From Deltaproteobacteria bacterium (GTDB taxonomy: Bacteria; Myxococcota; Kuafuiibacteriia; Kuafuiibacteriales; Kuafuiibacteriaceae), in assembly GCA_016703535.1 (NCBI GenBank), contig JADJBV010000001.1:4330001-4394000 (forward strand): a stretch of DNA of 64,000 nucleotides, in the 5' to 3' direction. Positions 7,952 through 17,627 of the stretch are shown here, in pieces; positions within the stretch are counted from its first letter, which is position 1; the number at the start of each line of letters is the position of its first letter. The notes under the pieces were generated by a model. It searched no databases and was not told where the DNA came from. It saw only the letters and a list, made by a program, of their open reading frames with translations. Both the position numbers and the translations under genes were made by a program.

Positions 7952-9832
7952 TCACAAAGAGAGGTAGACCGCCGCCAAGGGTGGCAAGGTGATCGACAAG
8001 CTGAAGGGCTGGCCGTGCATCGGCGCCGCCTCGGCTTCGCCCACCTCACTGCCGACCCCACTGCCGCCGAAGTGACCGGCGTCGGTGTTCAGGCGTTCTT
8101 GATAACGGCCGGCGTGGGGCACGCCCACCCGATAACCGCGGCGCACCACCGGCGTGAAGTTGCAGACCACCACCACCGGGCGGCCCGACTTACCGTAGCG
8201 GATGAAGCTGACCACACTCTGCTCGACGTCGTTGCAGTCGATCCACTGAAAGCCGCTCGGTTCACAGTCCTTTTCGTGGAGCGCCGGTGTGTCGCGGTAC
8301 AAGTGGTTCAGGGCCGCAACACAGTCGAACACGCCTCGATGGGGTGCCTGTTCGAGCAAGTGCCAATCCAGGCTGCGGTCGTGGTGCCACTCTCGACGTT
8401 GGGCCAACTCGTTGCCCATGAAGAGCAACTTCTTCCCGGCCACCCCATACATATAGGCGTAGAGCAGGCGCAGGTTGGCGAAACGTTGCCACTCGTCGCC
8501 GGACATCTTGTCGAAGATCGGCCCTTTGCCGTGCACCACTTCGTCGTGGGACAGCGGCAAGACGAAGTTTTCGTGGTTGGCGTAGAGCCCCCGGAAGGTC
8601 AGGCGGTCGTGGTGATAACGGCGGTGCACCGAATCCCGGTGGAAGTAGTCCAGGGTGTCGTGCATCCAACCCATGTCCCACTTCAGCCCAAAACCCAGGC
8701 CCCCGACCTCGATGGGTCGGCTGACCATCGGCCACGCCGTCGACTCCTCGGCGATGGTCTGCACGCCGGGGAAACGTTCGTAGATGACCTTGTTCAGCCG
8801 CCGCAAGAAGTCGATGGCCCCCAGGTTCTCTCGGCCACCGTAGGCGTTCGGGATCCACTCGCCCTCTTGGCGGGAGTAGTCGAGGTAGAGCATCGAAGCC
8901 ACCGCGTCGACCCGGATGCCGTCCAGGTGAAAGCGCTCCAACCAATAACAGGCGCTCGAGTAGAGGAAGGCCCGCACCTCGTTGCGCTCGTAGTTGAAGA
9001 TCGCGCTCTTCCAGTCCGGGTGGTGGCCCTGCCGGGGATCGGCGTGTTCGTACAGGTGGGTGCCGTCGAAGTAGTGCAGGCCGTGGGCGTCGGTCGGGAA
9101 GTGAGAGGGCACCCAATCCAAGATCACGCCGATGCCTCGTTGGTGGAGGTGATCGACGAAAAACGCGAAGTCGTCCGGGGTGCCATAGCGGCTGGTCGGC
9201 GCGAAGTAGCCAGTCGTTTGGTAACCCCAAGACGCGTAGAAGGGGTGTTCGGTGATCGGCATCAGCTCCACGTGGGTGAAGCCAGCGCGGCTCACGTGAT
9301 CGGCCACCAAGGGCGCCAGCTCCCGGTAGTTGAGGGACCGGTTGCCCTCCTCCGGCACCCGCCGGAAGGAGCCGAGGTGCAGCTCGTAGATCGAGATCGG
9401 CGCCGAGAGTTTTTGGCGCGCCGCCCGAGTGTCCATCCAGGTCTGATCCGAAAACTGGTGTTGGAGTTGCCAAACCACCGACGCGGTTTCGGGCGGGACC
9501 TCGGCGTAGAAGGCGAAGGGGTCGGCCTTGTCGACCGCGTAGCCCAAGTGTCGGCTGCGCACGTGGTACTTGTAGTGCGCCCCTTGGCCGATGCCGGGCA
9601 CGAAGATCGTCCAGATCCCCGACGACGCCACCGGCTCCAACAACAGGCGACGTTTTTGCCATCCGTTCCAGTCGCCGAAGAGGCTGACCTCCTCCGCGTT
9701 GGGCGCCCACACCGAAAAGCGGGTGCCGGCGACGCCGCGCTCCACCGTCAGCTGGGCTCCCAACTTCTCGTAGAGGCGAGAGTGGGTGCCCTCATTGAAC
9801 AAAAAGAGGTCGAGGTCGCCGAAGCTGCTCAC
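7952..9832 (-). CDS. glgB: 1,4-alpha-glucan (glycogen) branching enzyme, GH13
   Basis: 626 aa. It forms alpha-1,6 branches in glycogen by cutting and transferring alpha-1,4 chains. A CBM48 domain occupies residues 25-115 (RFSVWAPNAEEVSLFGDWNGW). The GH13 barrel follows, with its conserved regions visible: VILDWVPSHFP; GIRVDAVASML with the nucleophile Asp; TIAEESTAW with the acid/base Glu; and LPLSHDEVVHGKG with the transition-state Asp. It is about 100 residues shorter than E. coli GlgB because the extra N1 domain is absent, a known shorter form. Starts at GTG 9832, preceded by AGGAG at suitable spacing. No other glg gene is in the window. Confidence 0.96.
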   Translation of the reverse strand: MSSFGDLDLFLFNEGTHSRLYEKLGAQLTVERGVAGTRFSVWAPNAEEVSLFGDWNGWQKRRLLLEPVASSGIWTIFVPGIGQGAHYKYHVRSRHLGYAVDKADPFAFYAEVPPETASVVWQLQHQFSDQTWMDTRAARQKLSAPISIYELHLGSFRRVPEEGNRSLNYRELAPLVADHVSRAGFTHVELMPITEHPFYASWGYQTTGYFAPTSRYGTPDDFAFFVDHLHQRGIGVILDWVPSHFPTDAHGLHYFDGTHLYEHADPRQGHHPDWKSAIFNYERNEVRAFLYSSACYWLERFHLDGIRVDAVASMLYLDYSRQEGEWIPNAYGGRENLGAIDFLRRLNKVIYERFPGVQTIAEESTAWPMVSRPIEVGGLGFGLKWDMGWMHDTLDYFHRDSVHRRYHHDRLTFRGLYANHENFVLPLSHDEVVHGKGPIFDKMSGDEWQRFANLRLLYAYMYGVAGKKLLFMGNELAQRREWHHDRSLDWHLLEQAPHRGVFDCVAALNHLYRDTPALHEKDCEPSGFQWIDCNDVEQSVVSFIRYGKSGRPVVVVCNFTPVVRRGYRVGVPHAGRYQERLNTDAGHFGGSGVGSEVGEAEAAPMHGQPFSLSITLPPLAAVYLSL

Positions 9833-9938
9833 CGGCCGCTCCTGTCCGCCCGACGCGCGCCTGGGTCAACCTAGGCCTTGGGGTCCCTGTCGTCGCTTAG
9901 GTGTAAACGCCGAGCCGATCGGTCCAGATCGACTCCAC

Positions 9939-9978
9939 CATATGGGGGTCCCAGTCGAATAGGCACCCAACATATGGG
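9939..9978. promoter_or_regulatory. Direct repeat CATATGGG x2, possible operator between glgB and the 88-aa gene
   Basis: CATATGGG occurs at 9939-9946 and again at 9971-9978, with start-to-start spacing of 32 bases, about three helical turns. The first copy sits inside the palindrome CCATATGG. They lie in the 237-base divergent interval between glgB and the following small gene. AT-rich 8-mers repeated in phase are unusual in this GC-rich sequence, so a regulator site is plausible. No regulator is known. Confidence 0.3.
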
Positions 9979-10069
9979 CATCCGCCTTGACGGGAGGCCC
10001 CCGTCCGATCATCCTGGGATCAGGTTGGCCACCCCTCCGGGTTGAGGCCGCCAAGGAGACGAACGAGTC

Positions 10070-10336
10070 ATGGCTGGACGCACCGAACGAGTGAACGCGA
10101 AGGATGTCTTGGACCGAGCGGATGGCATCTTCTTCGAAGGGGACGTCGTACGGTCTTGGGTCGAACAGCTCGCGCGGCGGGCCAAGGGCGCACTCGAGGC
10201 CGCCAAGAGCAACCGCTACTTCGAAGACGAGTGGCACGGAGAGTACAAGGAGCTGACCGAAGCGGCGGAGGCGCTCCTGCAGGCCGAGCGGCAGCTGGCC
10301 CTCTTCTCAGAAGCCGTCAAACGTCGCGAAGGTTGA
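10070..10336 (+). CDS. Small helical protein of unknown function
   Basis: 88 aa. The sequence is predicted helical throughout, charged and Ala/Glu/Arg-rich, with heptad-like spacing in its second half (ELTEAAEALLQAERQLALFSEAV), so a coiled coil is likely. There is no signal peptide and no cysteine. A ribosome-binding site (AAGGAG at about 10050) is present but further from the ATG than usual. It stops one base before the convergent TPR-lipoprotein gene. No family recognised. It is judged real from its frame, acidic/basic codon pattern and the divergent upstream region. Confidence 0.55.
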   Translation: MAGRTERVNAKDVLDRADGIFFEGDVVRSWVEQLARRAKGALEAAKSNRYFEDEWHGEYKELTEAAEALLQAERQLALFSEAVKRREG

Positions 10337-10337
10337 G

Positions 10338-13300
10338 CTAACGCTCCGCGCCGGCTTCGAGCAGGCGCGCCTTCCGCGTCGCCGCCAGCCGATCGGTCGA
10401 GTCCGGTCGAGCTGAGCCCCGATCTGCCCGCTCGTAGGCCCGTAGCGCGGCCTCGACCAGGCCGTAACCTTCCAAGATCCGGGCGATCACGTACCAATCG
10501 GCGGGTTCGGGCTCCTCGAGCAGGAGGAGTTCACTCCGTCGGGCCAACAACTCCAGCGCCGGCCGGGCCTCACCCCGTTCGGCGTGGAGCGCGGCCAAGG
10601 TGTGGAGCTCGGCGGGTTCGGAGAACTCGGTCTCTTGATTGGCGGCTTGGGCCCGCTCGAGATCCGAGGCCGCGACCGAACCTTGGAGCAAAGACAACCA
10701 AGCCAGGTTGTTGAGCAGGGCCGGGCTCGGCGCGGCGGCCTGGGCCTCCTCCAATCGGCGCCGGGCTTCGTCGAAGTGGCCTTCACTCATCGCCAGCTGG
10801 GCCAGGGTGTGGAGGGCCTCCAGCTGCCCCGGCCGTTCCGCGAGCCGAGCCTCGGCCAAGGCCCGCAGCTCGGCGTAGTGGCCGAGCTGAAACCAGGCGG
10901 AGCTCCGCCACGCCAGGCCGAGGGGATCATCCGGCGCCTTCGCCAGTCGGCGCTCCGCCAATCGCAAGAGTTCAGCGTAGGCGCCCGCTTTTTGGTAGGC
11001 CGCGCCCAAGACCTCACCTTCGACCTGGCGGTCGGCGTGTTTGCTCAAGATCCGGATCGCCTGTTCGGCGGTGGGGCCGGTGGCCAACAAGGCCGCCGCC
11101 GCCACTCGGATGCGCTCCGGATCCGCGGGCCGGGGGCTCGGCCAAAGTTGCCCATAACGCGCCAAGGCCTGGCCTTCGTCGACGAACAAGGTGCGGGCCC
11201 AGTCGAGCACGGCCCGGGCGCCGAAGACGTCCCGTCGATCGAGCCGGCGCAGGGCCTCACTTCCGAAGCTGAAGGGCGCGCCGCTGGAGGCGACCAACAC
11301 CCAGCGGCCCTGCTCCTCGGCCACCAGCCAGGCCCGCCCCAAAAGGCGCGGCGCCCCCGGCGTCACCAGCTGAACCAGGTAGCCACGTTTGGGATCCCCA
11401 TCCAGCCGATAACGGCGACGGCCGTAGGCCAGATCGAGCATCAACCGCCGAGGGACCGGCCCCCCTTGGGATTGGATGGTCCGCTCGAGCTCCTTCTGCA
11501 GCCGCTCCACCTCTTGGCTCTGGAGGGCCCCGGCGGCCTGACCATAAAGTTCGGAGAAGGACACGGCGCGATCGCCCAAGAGCCCGCGCCACAAAACGTC
11601 GACCGGCGCCGCTTCCTTCGCCACCTCGGGGTCTGGATCGAGCAGGTGCCGCAAGACAGCTTGCCGTTCCCGCTCCACCTCCCCTGCCCGCTCGAGCAAA
11701 GACAAGGCCTCGGCGTAGCGGCCAAGGCGCACCAACACCTGGGCCGCCGCCCCGCGGACCTCGTTCCCTTCGGTGCCCAAGGCCCGCTCGTAGGTCTCGA
11801 GCAGCGGGCTCTTGCGGAGCACCAAGGCCGCCAGCTCGAAGGTCAAGGCGGATCGGCTCGTGGGCAAACCGGGCGCCAAGGAGAGCACCGCGTCCAGGTG
11901 GCCCGCCCAAAAGTGGGCCTCGAGTAAACTTTCGCCGACCTCCGAGCCATCGGCGTGGAGCAACTCGTATTCGCCGATCGCCAACTCGAGCTGCTCGGGA
12001 TCGCCGTAACGTTGGCCCCCTTCGTCGTGTTCGTAGAGCAGGGCCAAAGAGAGGCGCGCCTCTCGGTTGCGGGGCTCGAGCTCGATCACCCGCAAGAAGG
12101 CGGCGATGGCCCCGGCCCGATCGTAGCCGCGATGATACTGGCGCCCGTAGTGATCGTGGGAGAGGACCCAACCCAAGGTGTAGTGGCCGAGGCCCGAAAC
12201 TGGATCGAGGGCGACCGCCGCCCGGGCCTCGTGGCGCGCCGCTTCCCCGAGCCGCAACTCGAGCAAGGCCTCGGCCAAACGCGCCCGGTGCACCGCGGAG
12301 TTCGGGTGGGCGGTGACCAGTCGCTGAAACTCCTGGATCGCCTCTTGGCTCTTGCCAGCCCTCAGCCAACTTGCGCCCTGATGGTCGAAGTCCAAGGTCA
12401 CGTGGCCGGCCGAAAACAGATCCCGCAGCCCCCGGGCCAAGGCTCGACCGTCGTCGGCGCTGTAGTGGGCCGGCCCGGTGTCGAACTGAAACTGCGCCAC
12501 CACCCGCCCGGGCTCCTGTCGAAACCGCTGTTGGTATCGGGCGGGGCCGAGCCGCAGGGTGCGGTCGCTCGGCACGGTCCGCAACACGAAGCCCTCGGGG
12601 ATCTGGACCTCGATCTCGATCTCCGCCGAATAGGCCTGGGGCAAGGCGATGGGCAGGCGCCGCTCCGCCAAAGTTCGCCCTTCCTTGTCGCCCAAACTTC
12701 CGCTGCGCAAGAGGGGCGGCAGGCCAGTGTAGAGGGCCAAGGTGCGGAGCTGGACCTGGGCCTCTTTGGTCCCGGTGAAGCCGACCATCGCCTCGTCGGC
12801 CGCGAGCTCCAGGCTCAAATGTTGATCGGGGCGCTCGGGCAGACGTCGTCGATAGGCCACCAAGCCGGAGGCGCCATAAACGGTGCGCACGTAGGCCTCC
12901 AACAAGGCCCGCAGCTCGGCCTCGGAGGCGCCCTCCAGCTGCTCTCGCAGCCGATCTTCGATGGTCCCGGTGCCGGTCGTGAACTCCTCGACCCGGACCG
13001 CGCCGTATTCGCCGAGGACCAAACGCCGCTTCTCGACGTAGTGGTTGTCGGCGGGCAAAGAGCGGGGCAAGTCCACCCACTGGGGTTCGGGCCCCAGCCA
13101 CAACACCGAACGGCCCTCCAGCTCGGCGGGCAAGTGGCGCCGGGCGTGGATCGGATCGAGATATCTCCGCCCCCCCGGGACCTCCAAGGCCACCAGGGCC
13201 CGCTCGAAGACCGAAAGATCCGCCAACTCGGGGTGCGGCTGATCGGCGAGGGCGCCCCGGGTCACCAAGGCCAGGTGGACCTTTTGCCCTTGGGCTCGTA

Positions 13301-14297
13301 ACGCCGACAACAACACCAAGGCCCGATCGAGGGCGTTGCCCCGTCGGTTGGCCAAGACCTCACTGAGGGCCCGGGGCGGCTCGGCCTCCAGCGGGAGCCG
13401 GGTCGGCACCAAGGCGACCCGCTCGGCCATCACCCGCAAGGCCTGATCGACTGCGCCTTCATTGGGCAAAGGAGGGCCGAGCCCGAGGGCGGGGCCGGAC
13501 AAGGTGGCCTCGACCCGATCCATATATTGAATAGCGAACTCGCCCCACCCCTCGAACCCGCCGTAGTAAACGCCCGGCACCAAACCCCCGTGGGGCGCGA
13601 GGGCCACCGGTGGCGACCCCTCCGGGAAGGGCCCGCCGCTGAAGCTCAAGGTGCGGCGCCCATCGTGTTCTTCGATCTCGGCCCAAAGACCGGGGCCGAT
13701 CGCTTTGGCCTCCAGGTCACGGCCGCTGGGGAAGGAGAGCTCGACTCGGAACTGCTCCACCGGCCCGTCCAAGCCGACCAAGGCCCGGCCACCGTCGCCG
13801 CTGGGGAATGGGCTGGGGTGTTCTTCGATGACCAGGTGCTCTTCGACCACCGTGCCCAGCCCCAACCCTGGGAGCTCGACCGAGCTGTAGCGCCGCACCA
13901 GCCCCGGGCCTTCGGGCATCGGCTCGTCCACCACCAGGTCCGGGCCGAGGTGGGTCACTCGGCCGTCGACGCCCCGGATCGTCAGCGACAACTCGGGTCG
14001 GTGGGATCGGGTGGGGGACCAGGTGACGCCAACCTTGGACCACCGGTCGATGGCGGCGCCGGAGAGCAAACGCACCACCAAGTGCCGTTCGCTTCGCCGC
14101 GCTCCCGACTCATCGTAGCGGATCCGGTGGGTGTCGCTCAGGACCTGGAGCTCGGGGGGCTCACTCCTCACGGGCAAGGGCGGCGGCGCGGAAGGCGTCA
14201 GGTTAGCCCGGGCGCAAGCGGAGCCAGCGACGGCAAAAACTAGGGGCCAAATGAACCGCAGGATCCCAGGGTGGCATCGGCCCGGACCCCGGGGCAA
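10338..14297 (-). CDS. Very large lipoprotein: DUF3857, degenerate transglutaminase-like domain and long TPR array
   Basis: About 1319 aa. A lipoprotein signal is present (ILRFIWPLVFAVAGSACAR, lipobox GSAC), but no good start codon precedes it: a TTG at 14297 or a CTG at 14261 is the likely start, while the ATGs further upstream overlap the divergent dehydrogenase gene. After the lipobox comes a DUF3857-type beta domain (about 200 residues), then a transglutaminase-like domain in which the expected Cys and His are missing: RRGNALDRALVLLSALRAQG where active members have GDCKD, and FERALVALEVP where they have FNHA. The C-terminal 700 residues are helical pairs of TPR type (for example VRLGRYAEALSLLERAG, AEHFDEAR-like repeats). 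Probably a scaffold in the periplasm or outer membrane. Confidence 0.8.
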   Translation of the reverse strand: MPRGPGRCHPGILRFIWPLVFAVAGSACARANLTPSAPPPLPVRSEPPELQVLSDTHRIRYDESGARRSERHLVVRLLSGAAIDRWSKVGVTWSPTRSHRPELSLTIRGVDGRVTHLGPDLVVDEPMPEGPGLVRRYSSVELPGLGLGTVVEEHLVIEEHPSPFPSGDGGRALVGLDGPVEQFRVELSFPSGRDLEAKAIGPGLWAEIEEHDGRRTLSFSGGPFPEGSPPVALAPHGGLVPGVYYGGFEGWGEFAIQYMDRVEATLSGPALGLGPPLPNEGAVDQALRVMAERVALVPTRLPLEAEPPRALSEVLANRRGNALDRALVLLSALRAQGQKVHLALVTRGALADQPHPELADLSVFERALVALEVPGGRRYLDPIHARRHLPAELEGRSVLWLGPEPQWVDLPRSLPADNHYVEKRRLVLGEYGAVRVEEFTTGTGTIEDRLREQLEGASEAELRALLEAYVRTVYGASGLVAYRRRLPERPDQHLSLELAADEAMVGFTGTKEAQVQLRTLALYTGLPPLLRSGSLGDKEGRTLAERRLPIALPQAYSAEIEIEVQIPEGFVLRTVPSDRTLRLGPARYQQRFRQEPGRVVAQFQFDTGPAHYSADDGRALARGLRDLFSAGHVTLDFDHQGASWLRAGKSQEAIQEFQRLVTAHPNSAVHRARLAEALLELRLGEAARHEARAAVALDPVSGLGHYTLGWVLSHDHYGRQYHRGYDRAGAIAAFLRVIELEPRNREARLSLALLYEHDEGGQRYGDPEQLELAIGEYELLHADGSEVGESLLEAHFWAGHLDAVLSLAPGLPTSRSALTFELAALVLRKSPLLETYERALGTEGNEVRGAAAQVLVRLGRYAEALSLLERAGEVERERQAVLRHLLDPDPEVAKEAAPVDVLWRGLLGDRAVSFSELYGQAAGALQSQEVERLQKELERTIQSQGGPVPRRLMLDLAYGRRRYRLDGDPKRGYLVQLVTPGAPRLLGRAWLVAEEQGRWVLVASSGAPFSFGSEALRRLDRRDVFGARAVLDWARTLFVDEGQALARYGQLWPSPRPADPERIRVAAAALLATGPTAEQAIRILSKHADRQVEGEVLGAAYQKAGAYAELLRLAERRLAKAPDDPLGLAWRSSAWFQLGHYAELRALAEARLAERPGQLEALHTLAQLAMSEGHFDEARRRLEEAQAAAPSPALLNNLAWLSLLQGSVAASDLERAQAANQETEFSEPAELHTLAALHAERGEARPALELLARRSELLLLEEPEPADWYVIARILEGYGLVEAALRAYERADRGSARPDSTDRLAATRKARLLEAGAER

Positions 14298-14349
14298 GAC
14301 GCGCCAATCCCCCTTTGACCTTTGGCCGGCGCCGCCGGATCTTTCGGGC

Positions 14350-16023
14350 ATGGCTTTCCTCCAGGATCCGCCGCGCCTCGACAACCAATACGACCACGAC
14401 CCGCTGCTCAAGGAGTACCTGGCCCGCACCCTGCCGCCCGAGGTGTTGGCCAGTGCGGTCGAGGAATATCGATATTTGGGTGACCAAGCGGCCGGGCCCC
14501 TCTACCGCTTGATGTTGGAGGACCTGGACCACGAGCCGCGCCTCGTCCAGTGGGATCCCTGGGGCCGGCGCATCGATCTGATCGAGCTGACGCCGGTGTG
14601 GGCCAAGGCCAAAGAGCTCACCGCCGAACACGGCTTGGTCGGCGCGGCCTACGAACAAAAGCAGGGCCCCTACTCTCGGGTGCACCAGTTCGCGCTCAAC
14701 TATCTGGTGCAGGCCTCCCTCGACGTCTACTCCTGCCCGCTGGCGATGACCGACGGCGCCGCTCGCACCTTGCTCGACCTTGGGAACCGGGCCCTCTCGG
14801 ATCGGGCCGTGCCGCGTTTGATCAGCCGGGATCCCGCGAACGCCTGGACCTCGGGCCAATGGATGACCGAACGGACCGGCGGCTCGGACGTGGGCCTCAC
14901 GGAAACCGTGGCCCGACAGGTGGACGGCGGTTGGACCCTGGACGGCGTCAAGTGGTTCACCTCGGCGACGACCTCGGAGATGGCGTTGACCTTGGGCCGC
15001 CCCGTCGGCAACCCCGAGGGCGGCCGTGGTTTGGCGCTCTTTTACGTCGAGACCCGCCGGGCCGACGGCACCCCCAACGGCATCAGCGTGCATCGACTCA
15101 AGGACAAGTTGGGCACCCGCAAAGTACCGACCGCCGAACTCAGCTTGGCGGGGACCTTGGCGACCCCGGTTGCCGGGCTGACCGACGGCGTCCGCAACAT
15201 CTCGTCGATGTTGAACGTGACCCGTACTTGGAACGCGGTCGCGGCCACCTGGTTGATGCGGCGGGCCATCGCCTTGTGCCAAGACTACGCCCGTCGCCGG
15301 ATCGCCTTCGGGCGGCCCCTCAGCGAAAAGCCGCTCCACCTCGACACCCTGGCCCAGATCGCCGCTGAGGCCGAAGGCGCCTTCCACCTCACCTTCCGAG
15401 TGGTCGAGTTGATGGGCAAAAAAGAGGCAGGCCTGGCGACCCCCGCGGAAGAGCTGCTGCTGCGGGTGATCACGCCGCTGGCCAAGTTGACCACCGGCAA
15501 ACAAGCGGCGGCGGTGACCTCCGAGGCGATCGAGGCCTTTGGTGGCGCCGGCTACGTGGAGGACACCGGGCTGCCCCGGCTTTTGGCCGACGCCCAAGTG
15601 TTGCCGATCTGGGAGGGCACCACCAACGTGTTGTCTCTCGACACCTTGCGGGCCTTGGAGAAAGAGGGCGTGGCCCCGGCCTTGTTCGAGGAGCTGGAGG
15701 GGCGCCTCGTTCGGCTGGAGGGTGGCCGCTTTTTCGAAGAGGTCAAGGCCGTGCGCCAAGCGATCAAGAGCGCCCAAGAGTGGTGGGGTTCGGTGGCCCG
15801 GGATCGAGACGGGTTGGAGGCCGGGGCCCGGCGTTTTGCGCTGACCTTGGGCCGCTCTTTGGAGCTCACCTACCTCATCGATCACGCCGCCTGGTGCTGC
15901 GAACGAGGTGATGCCCCTCGGGCCCAGGCCGCCGCCCGGATCTTCGCGCGCCGAGGGGTGGAGCTGATCGATCGCCGCTTGGCCTTCGCCGACGCTCGGG
16001 CCTTGGCCTTGGGGACCGTCTGA
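14350..16023 (+). CDS. Acyl-CoA dehydrogenase, AidB-like subgroup
   Basis: 557 aa from the ATG at 14350 (MAFLQDPPRLDNQYDHD). An FAD-dependent flavoenzyme that introduces a 2,3-double bond into acyl-CoA. The N-terminal extension (about 150 residues) and the motif QWMTERTGGSDVGLTE place it near AidB/ACAD10-11-type members. WFTSATTSEM and the substrate-side helix TWNAVAATWLMRRAIAL follow. The C-terminal motif LPIWEGTTNVLSLDTL keeps the catalytic-type Glu. It overlaps the next gene by one base (TGATG), so the hydrolase downstream is translated from the same message. Substrate unknown; short branched or aromatic acyl-CoAs are possible. Confidence 0.92.
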   Translation: MAFLQDPPRLDNQYDHDPLLKEYLARTLPPEVLASAVEEYRYLGDQAAGPLYRLMLEDLDHEPRLVQWDPWGRRIDLIELTPVWAKAKELTAEHGLVGAAYEQKQGPYSRVHQFALNYLVQASLDVYSCPLAMTDGAARTLLDLGNRALSDRAVPRLISRDPANAWTSGQWMTERTGGSDVGLTETVARQVDGGWTLDGVKWFTSATTSEMALTLGRPVGNPEGGRGLALFYVETRRADGTPNGISVHRLKDKLGTRKVPTAELSLAGTLATPVAGLTDGVRNISSMLNVTRTWNAVAATWLMRRAIALCQDYARRRIAFGRPLSEKPLHLDTLAQIAAEAEGAFHLTFRVVELMGKKEAGLATPAEELLLRVITPLAKLTTGKQAAAVTSEAIEAFGGAGYVEDTGLPRLLADAQVLPIWEGTTNVLSLDTLRALEKEGVAPALFEELEGRLVRLEGGRFFEEVKAVRQAIKSAQEWWGSVARDRDGLEAGARRFALTLGRSLELTYLIDHAAWCCERGDAPRAQAAARIFARRGVELIDRRLAFADARALALGTV

Positions 16024-16865
16024 TGCGGCTGATCAGCTACCAGCACGAGGGGCGGCCGGGCTACGGGATCTGGACCGATCGAGGGATCATCGGCCTGTCT
16101 TCGCGCCTACCCGGATATCCGGATCTGCGGGCCGTGTTGGCCGCGGGGGCCTTGCCCGAGTTGTCGGCCTTCCTCGATGAACGGGAGGATCTAGACCTCT
16201 CCGAGGTCGAGCTGCTCCCGCCGATCGTCGAGCCCAAAAAGATCCTCTGTGTCGGCATCAACTATCACGCCCATCGGATCGAGACCGGTCGGGACGAAAC
16301 GCCCCACCCTACTTATTTCACCCGTTGGGCCGACACTTTGGTGGGCCACGGGGGCGCCTTGATCCGCCCTCAGGCCTCGACCCGCTTCGACTACGAAGGA
16401 GAGCTGGCGGTGGTGATCGCCAAACCCGCGCGCCACGTCAAAGAGCAAGACGCCTTGCAATACGTGGCCGGCTACGCCTGCTTCAACGACGCCTCGGTGC
16501 GGGACTGGCAACGCCACACCAGCCAATTTACGCCGGGCAAAAACTTCCCAGGCACCGGGGGTTTTGGTCCAGCCTTGGTCACCACCGAAGAGCTCCCCGA
16601 TCCCCAAGCCCTGTCGATCCAGACCCGGCTCAACGGCCAGGTCGTGCAAGAGAGCCACACCGAACGGATGATCTTCGGCGCGGCCCGGTTGATCGCCTAC
16701 GCCTCGACCTTCACCTTGCTCAACCCCGGCGACGTGATCGCCACCGGCACCCCGTCGGGGGTCGGCGACAAACGAGAGCCTCCGCTTTATCTGAAGGCGG
16801 GTGACGTGGTGGAGGTGGAGCTGTCGGGCGTGGGCGTGTTGCGCAACCTGGTCAAGGACGAGTGA
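16023..16865 (+). CDS. Fumarylacetoacetate hydrolase family protein
   Basis: 280 aa. The family hydrolyses or decarboxylates C-C bonds in aromatic or sugar catabolism (for example 2-hydroxyhepta-2,4-diene-1,7-dioate isomerase, acylpyruvase). Visible motifs: ILCVGINYHAHRIE; the metal-binding Glu pair in FDYEGELAVVIAKPA; the Asp in CFNDASVRDWQ; KNFPGTGGFGPALVTTEEL; and the C-terminal VIATGTPSGVGD. The start codon overlaps the stop of the upstream acyl-CoA dehydrogenase by one base, suggesting one degradative operon. The last 14 bases overlap the convergent yceI-like gene. Exact substrate not deducible. Confidence 0.93.
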   Translation: MRLISYQHEGRPGYGIWTDRGIIGLSSRLPGYPDLRAVLAAGALPELSAFLDEREDLDLSEVELLPPIVEPKKILCVGINYHAHRIETGRDETPHPTYFTRWADTLVGHGGALIRPQASTRFDYEGELAVVIAKPARHVKEQDALQYVAGYACFNDASVRDWQRHTSQFTPGKNFPGTGGFGPALVTTEELPDPQALSIQTRLNGQVVQESHTERMIFGAARLIAYASTFTLLNPGDVIATGTPSGVGDKREPPLYLKAGDVVEVELSGVGVLRNLVKDE

Positions 16866-17493
16866 CCCGCTCGGCGACCAACTCGATGGTGAAGCGCAAG
16901 GCCTCGGCGTTGCTGATGGTGCCGAAGGCCGCTGAATAAGGCTCAAAGCCGAAGTCGGCGTGTTGAAGTTGGAACTCGCCCTTGGCCACCACCTTGGTTT
17001 CGGTGCTCTCGATCTTCATGGGCACGATCACCTTCTTGCTCTTGCCCCGGATCTTGAGCGTCCCTTCGATGACTCCGTCCTTTCGACAACGTTCGGAGGT
17101 GAACTGGATCGTCGGGTGGCTGGCCGCGTAGAGCTGATCTTCGTCCCGCATGTGCGCGGTGATCTTCTTTTGGTCGTCGGCGTCGGGACCCCCGCCGAGG
17201 CCGGCCCGCTTCCGATCTTCGGGGTGATCGACCCTCAGGCCCGCCACCGGGATCTCCAAAGTGAGGGCGCAGGTACTGAGGTCCGCCGGATCGAGGCTCA
17301 ACTTTCCGGAAAACTGCACCGCCCGCACCACGTGGGGGTGGGCCAAACCTGAGAAGAGGCCGGAGGGTTTGGGGCCCAGCCGAACCACCAGCCAACTTTC
17401 GCTGGGCTGCAGGTTCCAGCCCGGCCCCTCGGCGACGGCGATCCCGGGCCACAACGTGATCCAGGCCACGCACCACCAACCCTTTTTCGGCAC
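16852..17493 (-). CDS. YceI family periplasmic lipid-binding protein
   Basis: 213 aa with a Sec signal peptide (KKGWWCVAWITLWPGIAVA, then EG). The body matches the lipocalin-like YceI fold, which binds polyisoprenoid chains: SGLFSGLAHPHVV, the long acidic loop around DDQKKITAHMRDEDQLYAASHP, then HPTIQFTSERC and GTLKIRGKSKKVIVPMKI, with the conserved closing strands FGFEPYSAAFGTI and ALRFTIELVAE. The role in the cell is uncertain: isoprenoid quinone carrier or stress protein. Its 3' end overlaps the convergent hydrolase gene by 14 bases. Confidence 0.9.
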   Translation of the reverse strand: MPKKGWWCVAWITLWPGIAVAEGPGWNLQPSESWLVVRLGPKPSGLFSGLAHPHVVRAVQFSGKLSLDPADLSTCALTLEIPVAGLRVDHPEDRKRAGLGGGPDADDQKKITAHMRDEDQLYAASHPTIQFTSERCRKDGVIEGTLKIRGKSKKVIVPMKIESTETKVVAKGEFQLQHADFGFEPYSAAFGTISNAEALRFTIELVAERVTRP

Positions 17494-17627
17494 CCAACGG
17501 ATGCTGGACGGGGCTCAACTTTCGCACAAGGCGTTAGATTTCTGCCGCGCCGGACAAATAGGTCACGACTCTCCGAGGGGGATGAAGGGTGAGGTGAACC
17601 TGGACCGGTGGCCTGGCCCTTGCTGAA

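Noticed and set aside
9866..10237. Minus-strand open frame opposite the 88-aa gene
   Set aside because: Pro/Ser/Ala-rich shadow without a ribosome-binding site; the plus-strand frame has a better helical, charged product.
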